A DNA stretch of 64,000 bases from Bifidobacterium ramosum (GTDB lineage Bacteria; Actinomycetota; Actinomycetes; Actinomycetales; Bifidobacteriaceae), in assembly GCF_009299505.1 (NCBI RefSeq), contig NZ_WBSM01000003.1, forward strand, positions 1-64,000, read 5' to 3'. Below, piece after piece: positions 26,090-33,343 of the stretch. A model generated the notes under the pieces. That model made no database searches and was not told where the DNA came from. It saw only the letters and a list, made by a program, of their open reading frames with translations. The translations under genes were made by a program, and so were the position numbers. Every line of letters starts with the position of its first letter. The first letter of the stretch is position 1.

Positions 26090-27694
26090 TCAGAGAGGCT
26101 GGTTGCCGTGGTGCCGGTTCGTCGCGCGCGTCCGCCGTTTGCCGGCGAGCAGCCGCAGCGATTCGGCGATCGCCTGCCGCGTCTGTTCGGGGTCGATCAT
26201 CGCGTCGATCTGCCCGGTTTCGAGCGACAGGTTCGCGTTGACAGTCGTCCGCTGGTAGTCGGCGACGAGCTGCGCGCGCAACGCGTCTACGTCGCGCCCG
26301 GATTCCTTCGCCTTCTGCAGGTCCTTGCGGTGGATGATGTTGACCGCGCCGGTCGCGCCGAGCACCGCGATCTGCGAGCTCGGCCACGCGAAGTTCATAT
26401 CCGCGCCGATCGCCTTGGATCCCATCACAATGTACGCGCCGCCGAACGCCTTGCGCAGCACGACGGTGACCATCGGCACCTGCGCGTTGCCGTACGCGTA
26501 GATCACCTTCGCGCCGCGCCGGATGATGCCGGCGTGCTCCTGTTCGGCGCCCGGCTTGTATCCGGGCGTGTCCACAAGCGTGATGACGGGCAGGTTGAAC
26601 GCATCGCACAACCGCACGAACCGCGCGACCTTCTCGGACGAGTCCACGTCGAGGATGCCGGCGTTCACGTTCGGCTGGTTCGCGACCACACCGACCGGCC
26701 GGCCTTCGATGCACGCGAAGCCGACGACGGCCGATCCGGCGAACAGCTCCTGCACCTGCACGAACTCGCCGTAGTCGACGATGCAGCGGATCACGTCGAG
26801 CATGTCGTACGGCTGGCGGTCGTTGTCGGGTACGATCTGCGCGAGTCGTTTCGCGGTGTCGCGTTCGGCTCGGGTGACGGCGTACGCGTACGTCGGCGGC
26901 TGACTGTCGGAACTCGACGGCAGGTACGCGAGTACGGTGCGCGCGTAGTCGATCGCGTCCGCTTCGTCTTCGCCGAGGTAGTGCGCGACGCCGGACTTCG
27001 CGTTGTGCACGTAGCCGCCGCCGAGGTCGTCCATGCTGATGACCTCGCCGGTCGCGGCCTTGACGACGTCCGGTCCGGTGACGAACATGTCCGAGTTCTC
27101 GCGGGTCATGATGATGAGGTCCGTGAGGGCCGGGCAGTAGACCGCACCGCCCGCGCACGGACCGAGGATGATGGAGATCTGCGGCACGAATCCGCTGGCC
27201 GCGCAGGTGCGGCGGAAGATGCGGCCGTATTGGGTGAGTGCGGCGACGCCTTCCTGGATGCGCGCGCCGCCGGAGTCGATGAGCGCGACGATCGGCACTT
27301 TCAGTTCGAGCGCCTGATCCATGAGCCGGCAGATCTTCTCGCCTTCCGCACGGCCGAGCGTGCCGCCGCGCACGGAGAAGTCCTGCGCGTAGACGGCCAC
27401 CTTGCGGCCGTACACGTCGCCGAATCCGGTGATGACGGCCGCACCGGCCTTGCCGCCGTTGATGTCGCCGCCGGCGAACCGGCCGATCTCCTCGAACGTG
27501 CCGGTGTCGAGCAGCAGGTCGAGCCGTTCGCGGGCGGTGCGTTTGCCTTTGACGTGCTGACGGTCGCGGGCGTGCGCCTCGGCGTCGCGCGCGAGTTCGG
27601 CGGCGCGGGCGACGGCCGCGCGGATCGGCTGATGATCGCCATCCGGCTGTTTCACGTACTGTTTCACCGCCGGCGACTGCATGATGTCGGTCAT
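26090..27694 (-). CDS. accD: Acyl-CoA carboxylase carboxyltransferase (beta) subunit
   Basis: 534 residues. It transfers carboxyl from carboxybiotin to acetyl-CoA (and possibly propionyl-CoA), giving malonyl-CoA for FAS. Single-chain actinobacterial AccD/PccB type, with the acyl-CoA and carboxybiotin oxyanion segments visible as IDSGGARIQEGV, LGPCAGGAVYCPALTD and, in the C-terminal half, ARFVRLCDAFNLPVITLVDT, GYKPGAEQEHAGIIRRGAKV and KAFGGAYIVMGSKAIGADMN. Its ATG overlaps the stop of the biotin carboxylase gene by four bases (ATGA), which implies translational coupling and equal dosage. The conserved segments do not settle whether acetyl-CoA or propionyl-CoA is preferred. Confidence 0.95.
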   Translation of the reverse strand: MTDIMQSPAVKQYVKQPDGDHQPIRAAVARAAELARDAEAHARDRQHVKGKRTARERLDLLLDTGTFEEIGRFAGGDINGGKAGAAVITGFGDVYGRKVAVYAQDFSVRGGTLGRAEGEKICRLMDQALELKVPIVALIDSGGARIQEGVAALTQYGRIFRRTCAASGFVPQISIILGPCAGGAVYCPALTDLIIMTRENSDMFVTGPDVVKAATGEVISMDDLGGGYVHNAKSGVAHYLGEDEADAIDYARTVLAYLPSSSDSQPPTYAYAVTRAERDTAKRLAQIVPDNDRQPYDMLDVIRCIVDYGEFVQVQELFAGSAVVGFACIEGRPVGVVANQPNVNAGILDVDSSEKVARFVRLCDAFNLPVITLVDTPGYKPGAEQEHAGIIRRGAKVIYAYGNAQVPMVTVVLRKAFGGAYIVMGSKAIGADMNFAWPSSQIAVLGATGAVNIIHRKDLQKAKESGRDVDALRAQLVADYQRTTVNANLSLETGQIDAMIDPEQTRQAIAESLRLLAGKRRTRATNRHHGNQPL

Positions 27695-29565
27695 TGCGCA
27701 TCTCCCTTCTTCGCGCCGTCCACGTCGAGCGTCACCAACGTCTCCCCCGCGTCGACGCCGGCCGCCGGGCCGACGAAGATCTTCGTGACCGTGCCGGCGG
27801 CCGGCGCGTACACGTAGTTCTCCATCTTCATCGACTCGAGCACGACAAGCAGGTCGCCCTTCGCAACATGCTGGCCCTCAGCCACGTTGATGCGCGTGAC
27901 CACGGCCTGCATCGGCGCGGAGATGACGCCCGGCCGGCCGGCGTTCGCCGGCTTCGCGGCCGCGGTCCGGTGCAGCCCGGACCCGCGCAGCGGCTGGGTC
28001 GGACGCTTCGCGCCGCGGGCGCGCGCCGAGCCGGTGATGTTCTCGACGATGTCGAGCGGCACGGTGAGCTTGACCCGTTTGTCGTTCATTTCGATGACGA
28101 ACGTTTCGGTCGGCGTCGGCTTCGGTTCGGCCTGCGTCGCGCCCGCGCCGGACGCACCGCCCGCACCGCCGCTGAGCGACGCCGGCTGGCCTGCCTTCGT
28201 CGCGTTCGCCTCACGGTTGAGGTACTTGCGTTCCAGCCACTTCGTGCTCACGTCGAACGCGTGGCCGTGCTCGGCCGTGAACTCGTCGTCGCGGAACACC
28301 TGCTCGAACAGGCTCTTCGGCGTCGGCACACCCTCGATTCGCAGCTCCCCCAACGAGCGACGAACCCGGGCGACCGCGGCCGCACGATCCTGCGCAGTGA
28401 CGATCAGCTTGCCCATCATCGAATCGAACTTCGGCGAGATCGTGTCGCCCTCCACCACGCCGGAGTCGACGCGCACGCCCGGCCCGGACGGCCAGTGCAG
28501 CACCGTGAGCGTGCCGGAGCTCGGCGTGAGGTTCGTGGCCGGATCCTCGCAGGTGATGCGCAGCTCGAAGCTGTGCCCGCGCGGTTCGGGCGGCGTGGTG
28601 AGCTCGCCGCCGTCCGCGATCGTGATCTGCTCGCGCACGAGATCCAGCCCGCACACCTCCTCGCTCACCGTGTGCTCGACCTGCAGACGCGGGTTGACCT
28701 CGAGGAAGTACACCTTGCCGGTGTCGGTGAGCATGAACTCGCACGTGCCGAGACCGACGTAATCGACCGCCTCGAACAGCCGGCGCGAGTAGCGTTCGAG
28801 CTGCTCGTGCACGCCCTCCGGCAGGAACGGCGCGGGGGCCTCCTCGATGAGCTTCTGGTTGCGGCGCTGCACGCTGCAGTCGCGCGTCGAATAGACGGCG
28901 AAGTTGCCGTGGCTGTCGCGGCCGCACTGCGTTTCGACATGACGGCCCTTGTCGATGAACCGTTCGACGAAGTATTCGCTCAGGTCGCCACCCTGCAACG
29001 CGTCATGGTTGAGGTAAAAGCCGCGCAGTTCGTCGTCGCTGCGCACGATGGTGATGCCGCGTCCGCCGCCGCCGTCGGTGCGCTTCATCATGATCGGATA
29101 GCCGTGGGTGTGCGCGAAGTCGTAGAGCGTGCGGATATCGCCGGCCGATTCGTTGAGGCCCGGCACCGGCGGGACCTTGGCGCGCGTGGCGACACGGCGC
29201 GCGGTGATCTTGTCGCCGAGATCGGTGAGCGCTTCGGGGCGCGGGCCGATCCAGATCGCGCCGGTCGCGAGGACCTTGGCCGCGAACGACGCGACTTCAG
29301 AGAGGAATCCGTAGCCGGGATGCACCGCGTCGGCGCCGGACCGGCGCAGCACGTCGATGAGCAGATCCTCGTTGAGATACGTGTCCTTGTAGGTGTCGCC
29401 CGGCAGCAGGTAGGCCTCGTCGGCCATCGCGACGTACGGCGCGTCGCGATCCTGCTCGGCGTAGACGGCGACCGTGGCGAGCCCCATTTCGTGCGCGGTC
29501 CGTACGACGCGCAGGGCTATCTCACCTCGGTTCGCGATGAGTATTTTTTTGACAGTTTTCGTCAT
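27691..29565 (-). CDS. accA3: Acetyl/propionyl-CoA carboxylase alpha chain: biotin carboxylase plus biotin carrier
   Basis: 624 residues beginning KKILIANRGEIALRVVRTAH. The first about 450 residues are a biotin carboxylase with ATP-grasp (MMKRTDGGGGRGITIV, FLEVNPRLQVEHTVSEEV). A linker rich in Gly, Ala and Ser follows, and the last 80 residues are the biotinyl domain with the target lysine in VVLESMKMENYVYAPAAG. With the accD product it makes malonyl-CoA. It is transcribed away from bioY, and the carrier lysine should be the substrate of the BirA ligase encoded at 30741-31706. The start at ATG 29565 gives the expected N-terminus. The symbol follows actinobacterial usage. Confidence 0.95.
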   Translation of the reverse strand: MTKTVKKILIANRGEIALRVVRTAHEMGLATVAVYAEQDRDAPYVAMADEAYLLPGDTYKDTYLNEDLLIDVLRRSGADAVHPGYGFLSEVASFAAKVLATGAIWIGPRPEALTDLGDKITARRVATRAKVPPVPGLNESAGDIRTLYDFAHTHGYPIMMKRTDGGGGRGITIVRSDDELRGFYLNHDALQGGDLSEYFVERFIDKGRHVETQCGRDSHGNFAVYSTRDCSVQRRNQKLIEEAPAPFLPEGVHEQLERYSRRLFEAVDYVGLGTCEFMLTDTGKVYFLEVNPRLQVEHTVSEEVCGLDLVREQITIADGGELTTPPEPRGHSFELRITCEDPATNLTPSSGTLTVLHWPSGPGVRVDSGVVEGDTISPKFDSMMGKLIVTAQDRAAAVARVRRSLGELRIEGVPTPKSLFEQVFRDDEFTAEHGHAFDVSTKWLERKYLNREANATKAGQPASLSGGAGGASGAGATQAEPKPTPTETFVIEMNDKRVKLTVPLDIVENITGSARARGAKRPTQPLRGSGLHRTAAAKPANAGRPGVISAPMQAVVTRINVAEGQHVAKGDLLVVLESMKMENYVYAPAAGTVTKIFVGPAAGVDAGETLVTLDVDGAKKGDAQ

Positions 29566-29610
29566 ACCGTCAAAACATAGCCCTATTTGTACGACGATTC
29601 AGCACACGAT

Positions 29611-29640
29611 CCGACAAAAAGCGACGCCGCTTTTTGTCGG
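29611..29640. promoter_or_regulatory. Perfect 13-bp inverted repeat between the carboxylase gene and bioY
   Basis: CCGACAAAAAGCG and its complement are separated by four bases. It sits 46 bases upstream of the carboxylase start and about 160 upstream of bioY, suiting a shared operator or a leader hairpin. It is not a match that I recognise as a BirA or BioQ operator. Confidence 0.5.
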
Positions 29641-29725
29641 GATACGCAAACGTAACCGAAAGCCGGCCGGCGTACGATACCGAACCAAGTTGACGAAACT
29701 GCCACTTTCGTCAGCAGCAGACCGC

Positions 29726-29768
29726 CCACAGTCGCAGGACACTGTCAGCGCAGCTGACTGAGGGAAGC
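29726..29768. repeat. Degenerate CTCCCC-family repeat tail
   Basis: Contains GACACTGTCAGCGCAGCTGACTGAGGGAAGC, i.e. the second half of the stem-loop family without its CTCCCC hairpin. Confidence 0.45.
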
Positions 29769-29799
29769 ACACGAGGGCGCCATACGAAAGGGGAATCAC

Positions 29800-30492
29800 A
29801 TGGCCAATCTCACCGAAACCACGCAATCCGTTCCATCCGCAATCGCCAGCCGCCGCGCATTCGCCGGCGCCATCGTCAAGCCGGTCGTGTTCGCTGTGCT
29901 GCTCGCACTAGCGACAATGGCCGGGCGCATCCCGATCCCGGGCACGCCGGTACCGATCACACTACAGACCTTCGTGGTGATGGTCGCCGCGCTCACGATG
30001 AGCTGGCGGCAGGCCGGCGCGGCGATCGCGCTGTATCTGGCGGCGGGCGCGGCCGGACTGCCGGTCTTCTCTGGCGGCGCATCCACCGCGGCGCTGCTCG
30101 GTCCGAGCGCCGGGTTCCTCATCGGCTTCCTGCCGGCCGCGGTCGTGACCGCGCTGCTCAAGGGCTCCGCGCGACGTACGGCGGCGAGCGCCGATCTGCT
30201 GCGCGGTGCGGCGCACGCGTCCGGCCTGTCGAGCGACGGTTCCGTCGCTGACGATTGCACTGCCGATTCCCGTGCGGTGCGCACGATCCTGACCGCGTTG
30301 CGCTACTTCGCCGCTGCGGTCATCGGCTGCATCGTGCTGGATTATCTGTTCGGCTTCACCGTGCAGTCCGCGATCACCGGCATGCCGTTCGGCGCGGTCG
30401 CCCTAGCGTCCATGGGCTTCGTGGCCGGCGACCTCGTCAAGGCCGCCGTCGCCTCTCTCGCCATCGCCGGCGCCGCCACCCTCCGTCGCTAG
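29800..30492 (+). CDS. bioY: Biotin transporter BioY (ECF substrate-binding component)
   Basis: 230 residues from ATG 29800, preceded by AAAGGGGAATCAC. About six hydrophobic segments, with the BioY signature region IPIPGTPVPITLQTFVVMVAAL and later LGPSAGFLIGFLPAA and GYLAGxx-like VAGDLVKAAVA. It captures biotin at the cytoplasmic membrane. A loop of roughly 45 residues (SARRTAASADLLRG to DSRAVRTIL) in the centre is longer than in many BioY proteins. No ATPase or EcfT gene is nearby, so it either uses shared energising modules or acts alone. Its position, divergent from the carboxylase gene and next to two biotin-ligase genes, makes biotin supply to the carboxylase the clear role. Confidence 0.93.
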   Translation: MANLTETTQSVPSAIASRRAFAGAIVKPVVFAVLLALATMAGRIPIPGTPVPITLQTFVVMVAALTMSWRQAGAAIALYLAAGAAGLPVFSGGASTAALLGPSAGFLIGFLPAAVVTALLKGSARRTAASADLLRGAAHASGLSSDGSVADDCTADSRAVRTILTALRYFAAAVIGCIVLDYLFGFTVQSAITGMPFGAVALASMGFVAGDLVKAAVASLAIAGAATLRR

Positions 30493-30740
30493 TCCCTCAG
30501 TTCGGCTCCCCCTGCGGGACATTGTCAACAGGCAAGCCAACAACCCGTGAGCGAAGCCGACTGAAGATACGCCCCCTGGCTCCTCCTACAGGACATTGCC
30601 GTCGAGCAAACAGCAGAGCTGTTTGTAGGCAATGTGCGAGCCGACAGGCGAGCCAGTAAAACGCGAGCGACAGCTCGTCCATAATCGCAGGACGAGCTGT
30701 CGCCGTAGGCGACTGAGGGGGGGGTCACACCCACCACCTC
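30493..30740. repeat. Gap with degenerate stem-loop repeats after bioY and birA
   Basis: Two hairpins are visible. One is a nested one at 30593-30635 (ACATTGCC ... CAAACAGC ... GCTGTTTG ... GGCAATGT). The other is a perfect 12-bp one at 30669-30701 (GACAGCTCGTCC and complement) followed by CGCCGTAGGCGACTGAGG, the tail of the CTCCCC family. They sit between convergent genes and may serve as transcription stops. No gene seen. Confidence 0.55.
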
Positions 30741-31706
30741 CTATCCCAGCACACCCACATCCGCCGTACGCACGATCCGAACATTCCCGTCCACATCCCG
30801 TATCGTCAGCGACGCATCGTCATTCAACGCAACCGCAATCCCACGCAGCGTCGAACCGTCGGTGAAATGCGCTTCGACATCATGGCCCAGCGTCCAACAC
30901 ACGCCGCGCGTCTCCGCCAGCAGATCACGCGCATCACCGCGCGGATCCGCGACGAACCACGCGATGCGCGACCGCAGCGCCGCGACGATCTTCGCCGCGA
31001 TCGCGTCGCGTACATCATCCGTCGTACCGTCCAGCCGCCAATGCAGTTGCAACGACGTGGCCTGCGCCGTAGGCAGCCGGTCGGCCGGCACGGCGATGTT
31101 GAGTCCGATGCCGAAGATCAGCGCCACGGACTGCGGGTCGTCCGGAGGGAACACCATTTCGGCGAGGATGCCGCCGAGCTTCTTGCCGTCGCAGAAGATA
31201 TCATTCGGCCATTTCAGCTGTAACGCGGCGTTGTCCGGTCCGTCGGCATCGTCGCACGGCATAGCGTCGCCCAGCCCATCGGCATCGTCACGCATGCGAG
31301 TCGCACTATTCGCGCGAACATCGTCACATGCCTCCGCACGCGTACCGTGACGTACAACGCCATCCAACGCATCCAACGCACTCAGTCCGGCGATCATCTG
31401 CAGCCAGCCGTTGACCGACGCGTCGGTCGCCACCGCACGCGGCACGACGATCGCGAATGATACGGTGAACGACTCCCCCGCCGCACTGCTCCACGTATGA
31501 TCGAGCCGACCGCGGCCCGCCGTCTGTTCGTCCGTCGCGATCACCGCGATCCGACGACCGCCGGCGATCAACTCGCGCGCGACCGTATTCGTCGATCCGA
31601 CTGTATCGAACAGCAACACCTCACCATCCGCCGCCGCAACCGTCCGAGGCATCCGTTCCCCCGCACGCCGCGCCGCCGCGGTCATCACATCATTCATCGC
31701 ACTCAT
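30741..31706 (-). CDS. birA: Biotin-[acetyl-CoA-carboxylase] ligase, catalytic type without DNA-binding domain
   Basis: 321 residues. It makes biotinyl-AMP and attaches biotin to the carboxylase carrier lysine. The biotin-AMP loop is intact (ATDEQTAGRGRLDHTW), as are the substrate segment FDTVGSTNTVARELI and KWPNDIFCDGKKLGGILAEM. There is no N-terminal winged helix, so it should not act as an operon repressor like the E. coli protein. The C-terminal SH3-like domain is present (TLRGIAVALNDDASLTIRDV). An extra acidic segment of about 45 residues separates the loop half from KWPND. Lies immediately beyond bioY on the opposite strand, and is followed upstream by a diverged paralogue. Confidence 0.93.
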   Translation of the reverse strand: MSAMNDVMTAAARRAGERMPRTVAAADGEVLLFDTVGSTNTVARELIAGGRRIAVIATDEQTAGRGRLDHTWSSAAGESFTVSFAIVVPRAVATDASVNGWLQMIAGLSALDALDGVVRHGTRAEACDDVRANSATRMRDDADGLGDAMPCDDADGPDNAALQLKWPNDIFCDGKKLGGILAEMVFPPDDPQSVALIFGIGLNIAVPADRLPTAQATSLQLHWRLDGTTDDVRDAIAAKIVAALRSRIAWFVADPRGDARDLLAETRGVCWTLGHDVEAHFTDGSTLRGIAVALNDDASLTIRDVDGNVRIVRTADVGVLG

Positions 31707-31732
31707 CCCACCAGCCTAACCCCTCCCACCCC

Positions 31733-31780
31733 AACGTACATACGACCGATTACCCCATCCCAATCGGCTGTATGTACGTT
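31733..31780. repeat. P48 palindrome, copy 23 (GTAC subtype)
   Basis: Paired GTAC change; left arm reads CATACGACCG, giving one G/T and one A/C position. It lies 27 bases upstream of the birA start, between the two ligase genes. Confidence 0.82.
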
Positions 31781-31805
31781 AGAAAAACAACATCCCGCCT
31801 TTCTT

Positions 31806-31853
31806 AACGGACATACAGCCGATTCACCGTACGAAATCGGCTGTATGTCCGTC
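31806..31853. repeat. P48 palindrome, copy 24
   Basis: Right end CCGTC instead of CCGTT; pairs as U-G in minus-strand RNA. Confidence 0.85.
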
Positions 31854-31924
31854 AGGGGAAAAGAGCCCAACAGGGAAGAACACCCGCGCACCGTCCCGCT
31901 CTCCCCTACCGTTCATCCCTTCCT

Positions 31925-31972
31925 AACGGACATACAGCCGATCATCCACCCCGAATCGGCTGTATGTCCGCT
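31925..31972. repeat. P48 palindrome, copy 25
   Basis: Right end CCGCT, again a minus-strand wobble. It is 24 bases past the stop of the second ligase-like gene. Confidence 0.85.
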
Positions 31973-31995
31973 GGAAAGAATGAAGAGGGTGAGCT

Positions 31996-32904
31996 TCAGT
32001 CGAGAAGGCTGACCTCACTGGACAGCAGCGCGCGCGTCCCGCCGTCCAGCGTACGCACGCTGAGCGACGCGTCGTCGTTGAGCGCGATGACCTCGCCGCG
32101 CACCGAACTGCCGTCGATGAGCTGCGCGTGAATCGTACGCCCCATCATCCAGCACACGTGCCGCATCTCCGACCGCAGACGACCGGCCTGAATCATCGGC
32201 ATGGCCACCAGCGCTGCCAGTCGCGACCGCAGCGACTCGACCAGACGGGAGGCGATCATGTCGCGCAGCTCGGCCACGGACGGCAGCGGACCGAAATGCA
32301 TCTGCAGCGACGTGGCCTGCGCGGTGGGCAGCCGGTCGGCGGGCATGTTGAGGTTGACGCCGACGCTGAAGACGACGGCCATGCTCGCCGGCCTGCCATC
32401 GGTCGCAACGGCAGCACTCGCGGATTCGCCCAGCGGCAGCACCTCGGTGACGGTGGCGCCGATCTTCAGCCCGTGACAGTAGATGTCGTTCGGCCATTTG
32501 ATCTGGAATCCGCATTCGGGATCGAACGGCCGCGCGCCGGCGGCGTCGATCGTTCCTTCCAACGCGTCGAGCGTGGCCAGTCCGGCGATCATCTGCAGCC
32601 AGCCGTTGACGAGCTCGTCGTCGGCCACCGATTCGGGAATCACCGCCACGCAGGTCGCCGTGAACGATCGGCCCGGCAGCGTGACCCACGTGCGGCCGAA
32701 CCGTACGAGCGCCTTGGCGAGCTGATCGGCCATGAGCACGGTGATCGGAATGCCGTGCGGCGATTGCAGGGCGATCTCGTTATGCTCGATCATGCGACGC
32801 GCCAGGGCGTGGGTCGATTCGACCGCGGCTTCGGCGACGACTTTGTCGGCCACTTGTTCAGTATCGGCAAGCCGCGGCGTTGCGGCTTTCATCATGGAAA
32901 TCAT
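31996..32904 (-). CDS. BirA-like paralogue with degenerate biotin-AMP loop
   Basis: 302 residues. It aligns along its length with the neighbouring ligase: AAVESTHALARRMI, NGWLQMIAGLATLDALEG, FQIKWPNDIYCHGLKIG, LPTAQATSLQMHF and the C-terminal SSVRGEVIALNDDASLSVRT. The region that should read like DEQTAGRGRLDHTW is DQLAKALVRFGRTW, so the GRGR glycine/arginine loop that holds biotinyl-AMP is lost, while the following GRTW remains. It may therefore be inactive in ligation, bind biotin as a sensor, or have another acyl substrate. The start is uncertain (ATG 32904, or the ATG pair starting at 32895), with no strong ribosome site. It has no DNA-binding domain. It has kept an open frame and the fold motifs, so it is not a pseudogene. 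Confidence 0.82.
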   Translation of the reverse strand: MISMMKAATPRLADTEQVADKVVAEAAVESTHALARRMIEHNEIALQSPHGIPITVLMADQLAKALVRFGRTWVTLPGRSFTATCVAVIPESVADDELVNGWLQMIAGLATLDALEGTIDAAGARPFDPECGFQIKWPNDIYCHGLKIGATVTEVLPLGESASAAVATDGRPASMAVVFSVGVNLNMPADRLPTAQATSLQMHFGPLPSVAELRDMIASRLVESLRSRLAALVAMPMIQAGRLRSEMRHVCWMMGRTIHAQLIDGSSVRGEVIALNDDASLSVRTLDGGTRALLSSEVSLLD

Positions 32905-33141
32905 GGGATTACGATACGCCGCGACCGCGGACGCGTCAAAACGCGCAGCACCGGTCGGCTCGGGATATGGACGAATCGCATCCGATCGTCAACTTCGTCC
33001 CGCACTCTCCCTATCCGATGCTCCCATCCGCCTCCCTGTCCGATGTTCCCACCCACAGCCCATACGGAGCGGCCACCCGCCGACCGTCCATCTCCGCGCA
33101 TCGCCGACCGCGTACCGCCGACCGCACATCACGTACGAGAC

Positions 33142-33186
33142 GACCGTAACTCAACAACAACGCCTCCCCACTGTTGAGTTACGGCC
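33142..33186. repeat. GTAACTCAA hairpin, unit 1
   Basis: CCGTAACTCAACA faces TGTTGAGTTACGG. Confidence 0.8.
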
Positions 33187-33200
33187 TCCCACGGTCCCTC

Positions 33201-33253
33201 AAACGACCGTAACTCAACAACAACATCTCCCTACTGTTGAGTTACGGTCGTTT
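33201..33253. repeat. GTAACTCAA hairpin, unit 2
   Basis: Nineteen-base perfect arms, AAACGACCGTAACTCAACA and complement. Confidence 0.88.
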
Positions 33254-33262
33254 CGGGCACCA

Positions 33263-33318
33263 GAAACGACCGTAACTCAATGACAAAGTACGGTTTTCAT
33301 TGAGTTACGGCCGTTTCA
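33263..33318. repeat. GTAACTCAA hairpin, unit 3
   Basis: GAAACGACCGTAACTCAATGA faces TCATTGAGTTACGGCCGTTTC; the inner CAATGA/TCATTG is a paired change relative to units 1 and 2. Ends 25 bases before the membrane protein start. Confidence 0.85.
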
Positions 33319-33343
33319 GCCTGCCCTTATAGAATGGCGTATT

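Noticed and set aside
26073..27701. Second long minus-strand frame overlapping accD
   Set aside because: Frame-shifted shadow of accD rich in Arg; accD shows all family motifs in the other frame.
31996..32904. Pseudogene call for the second BirA-like gene
   Set aside because: The frame is intact over the full family length and most fold motifs are kept, so a diverged functional protein is more likely.
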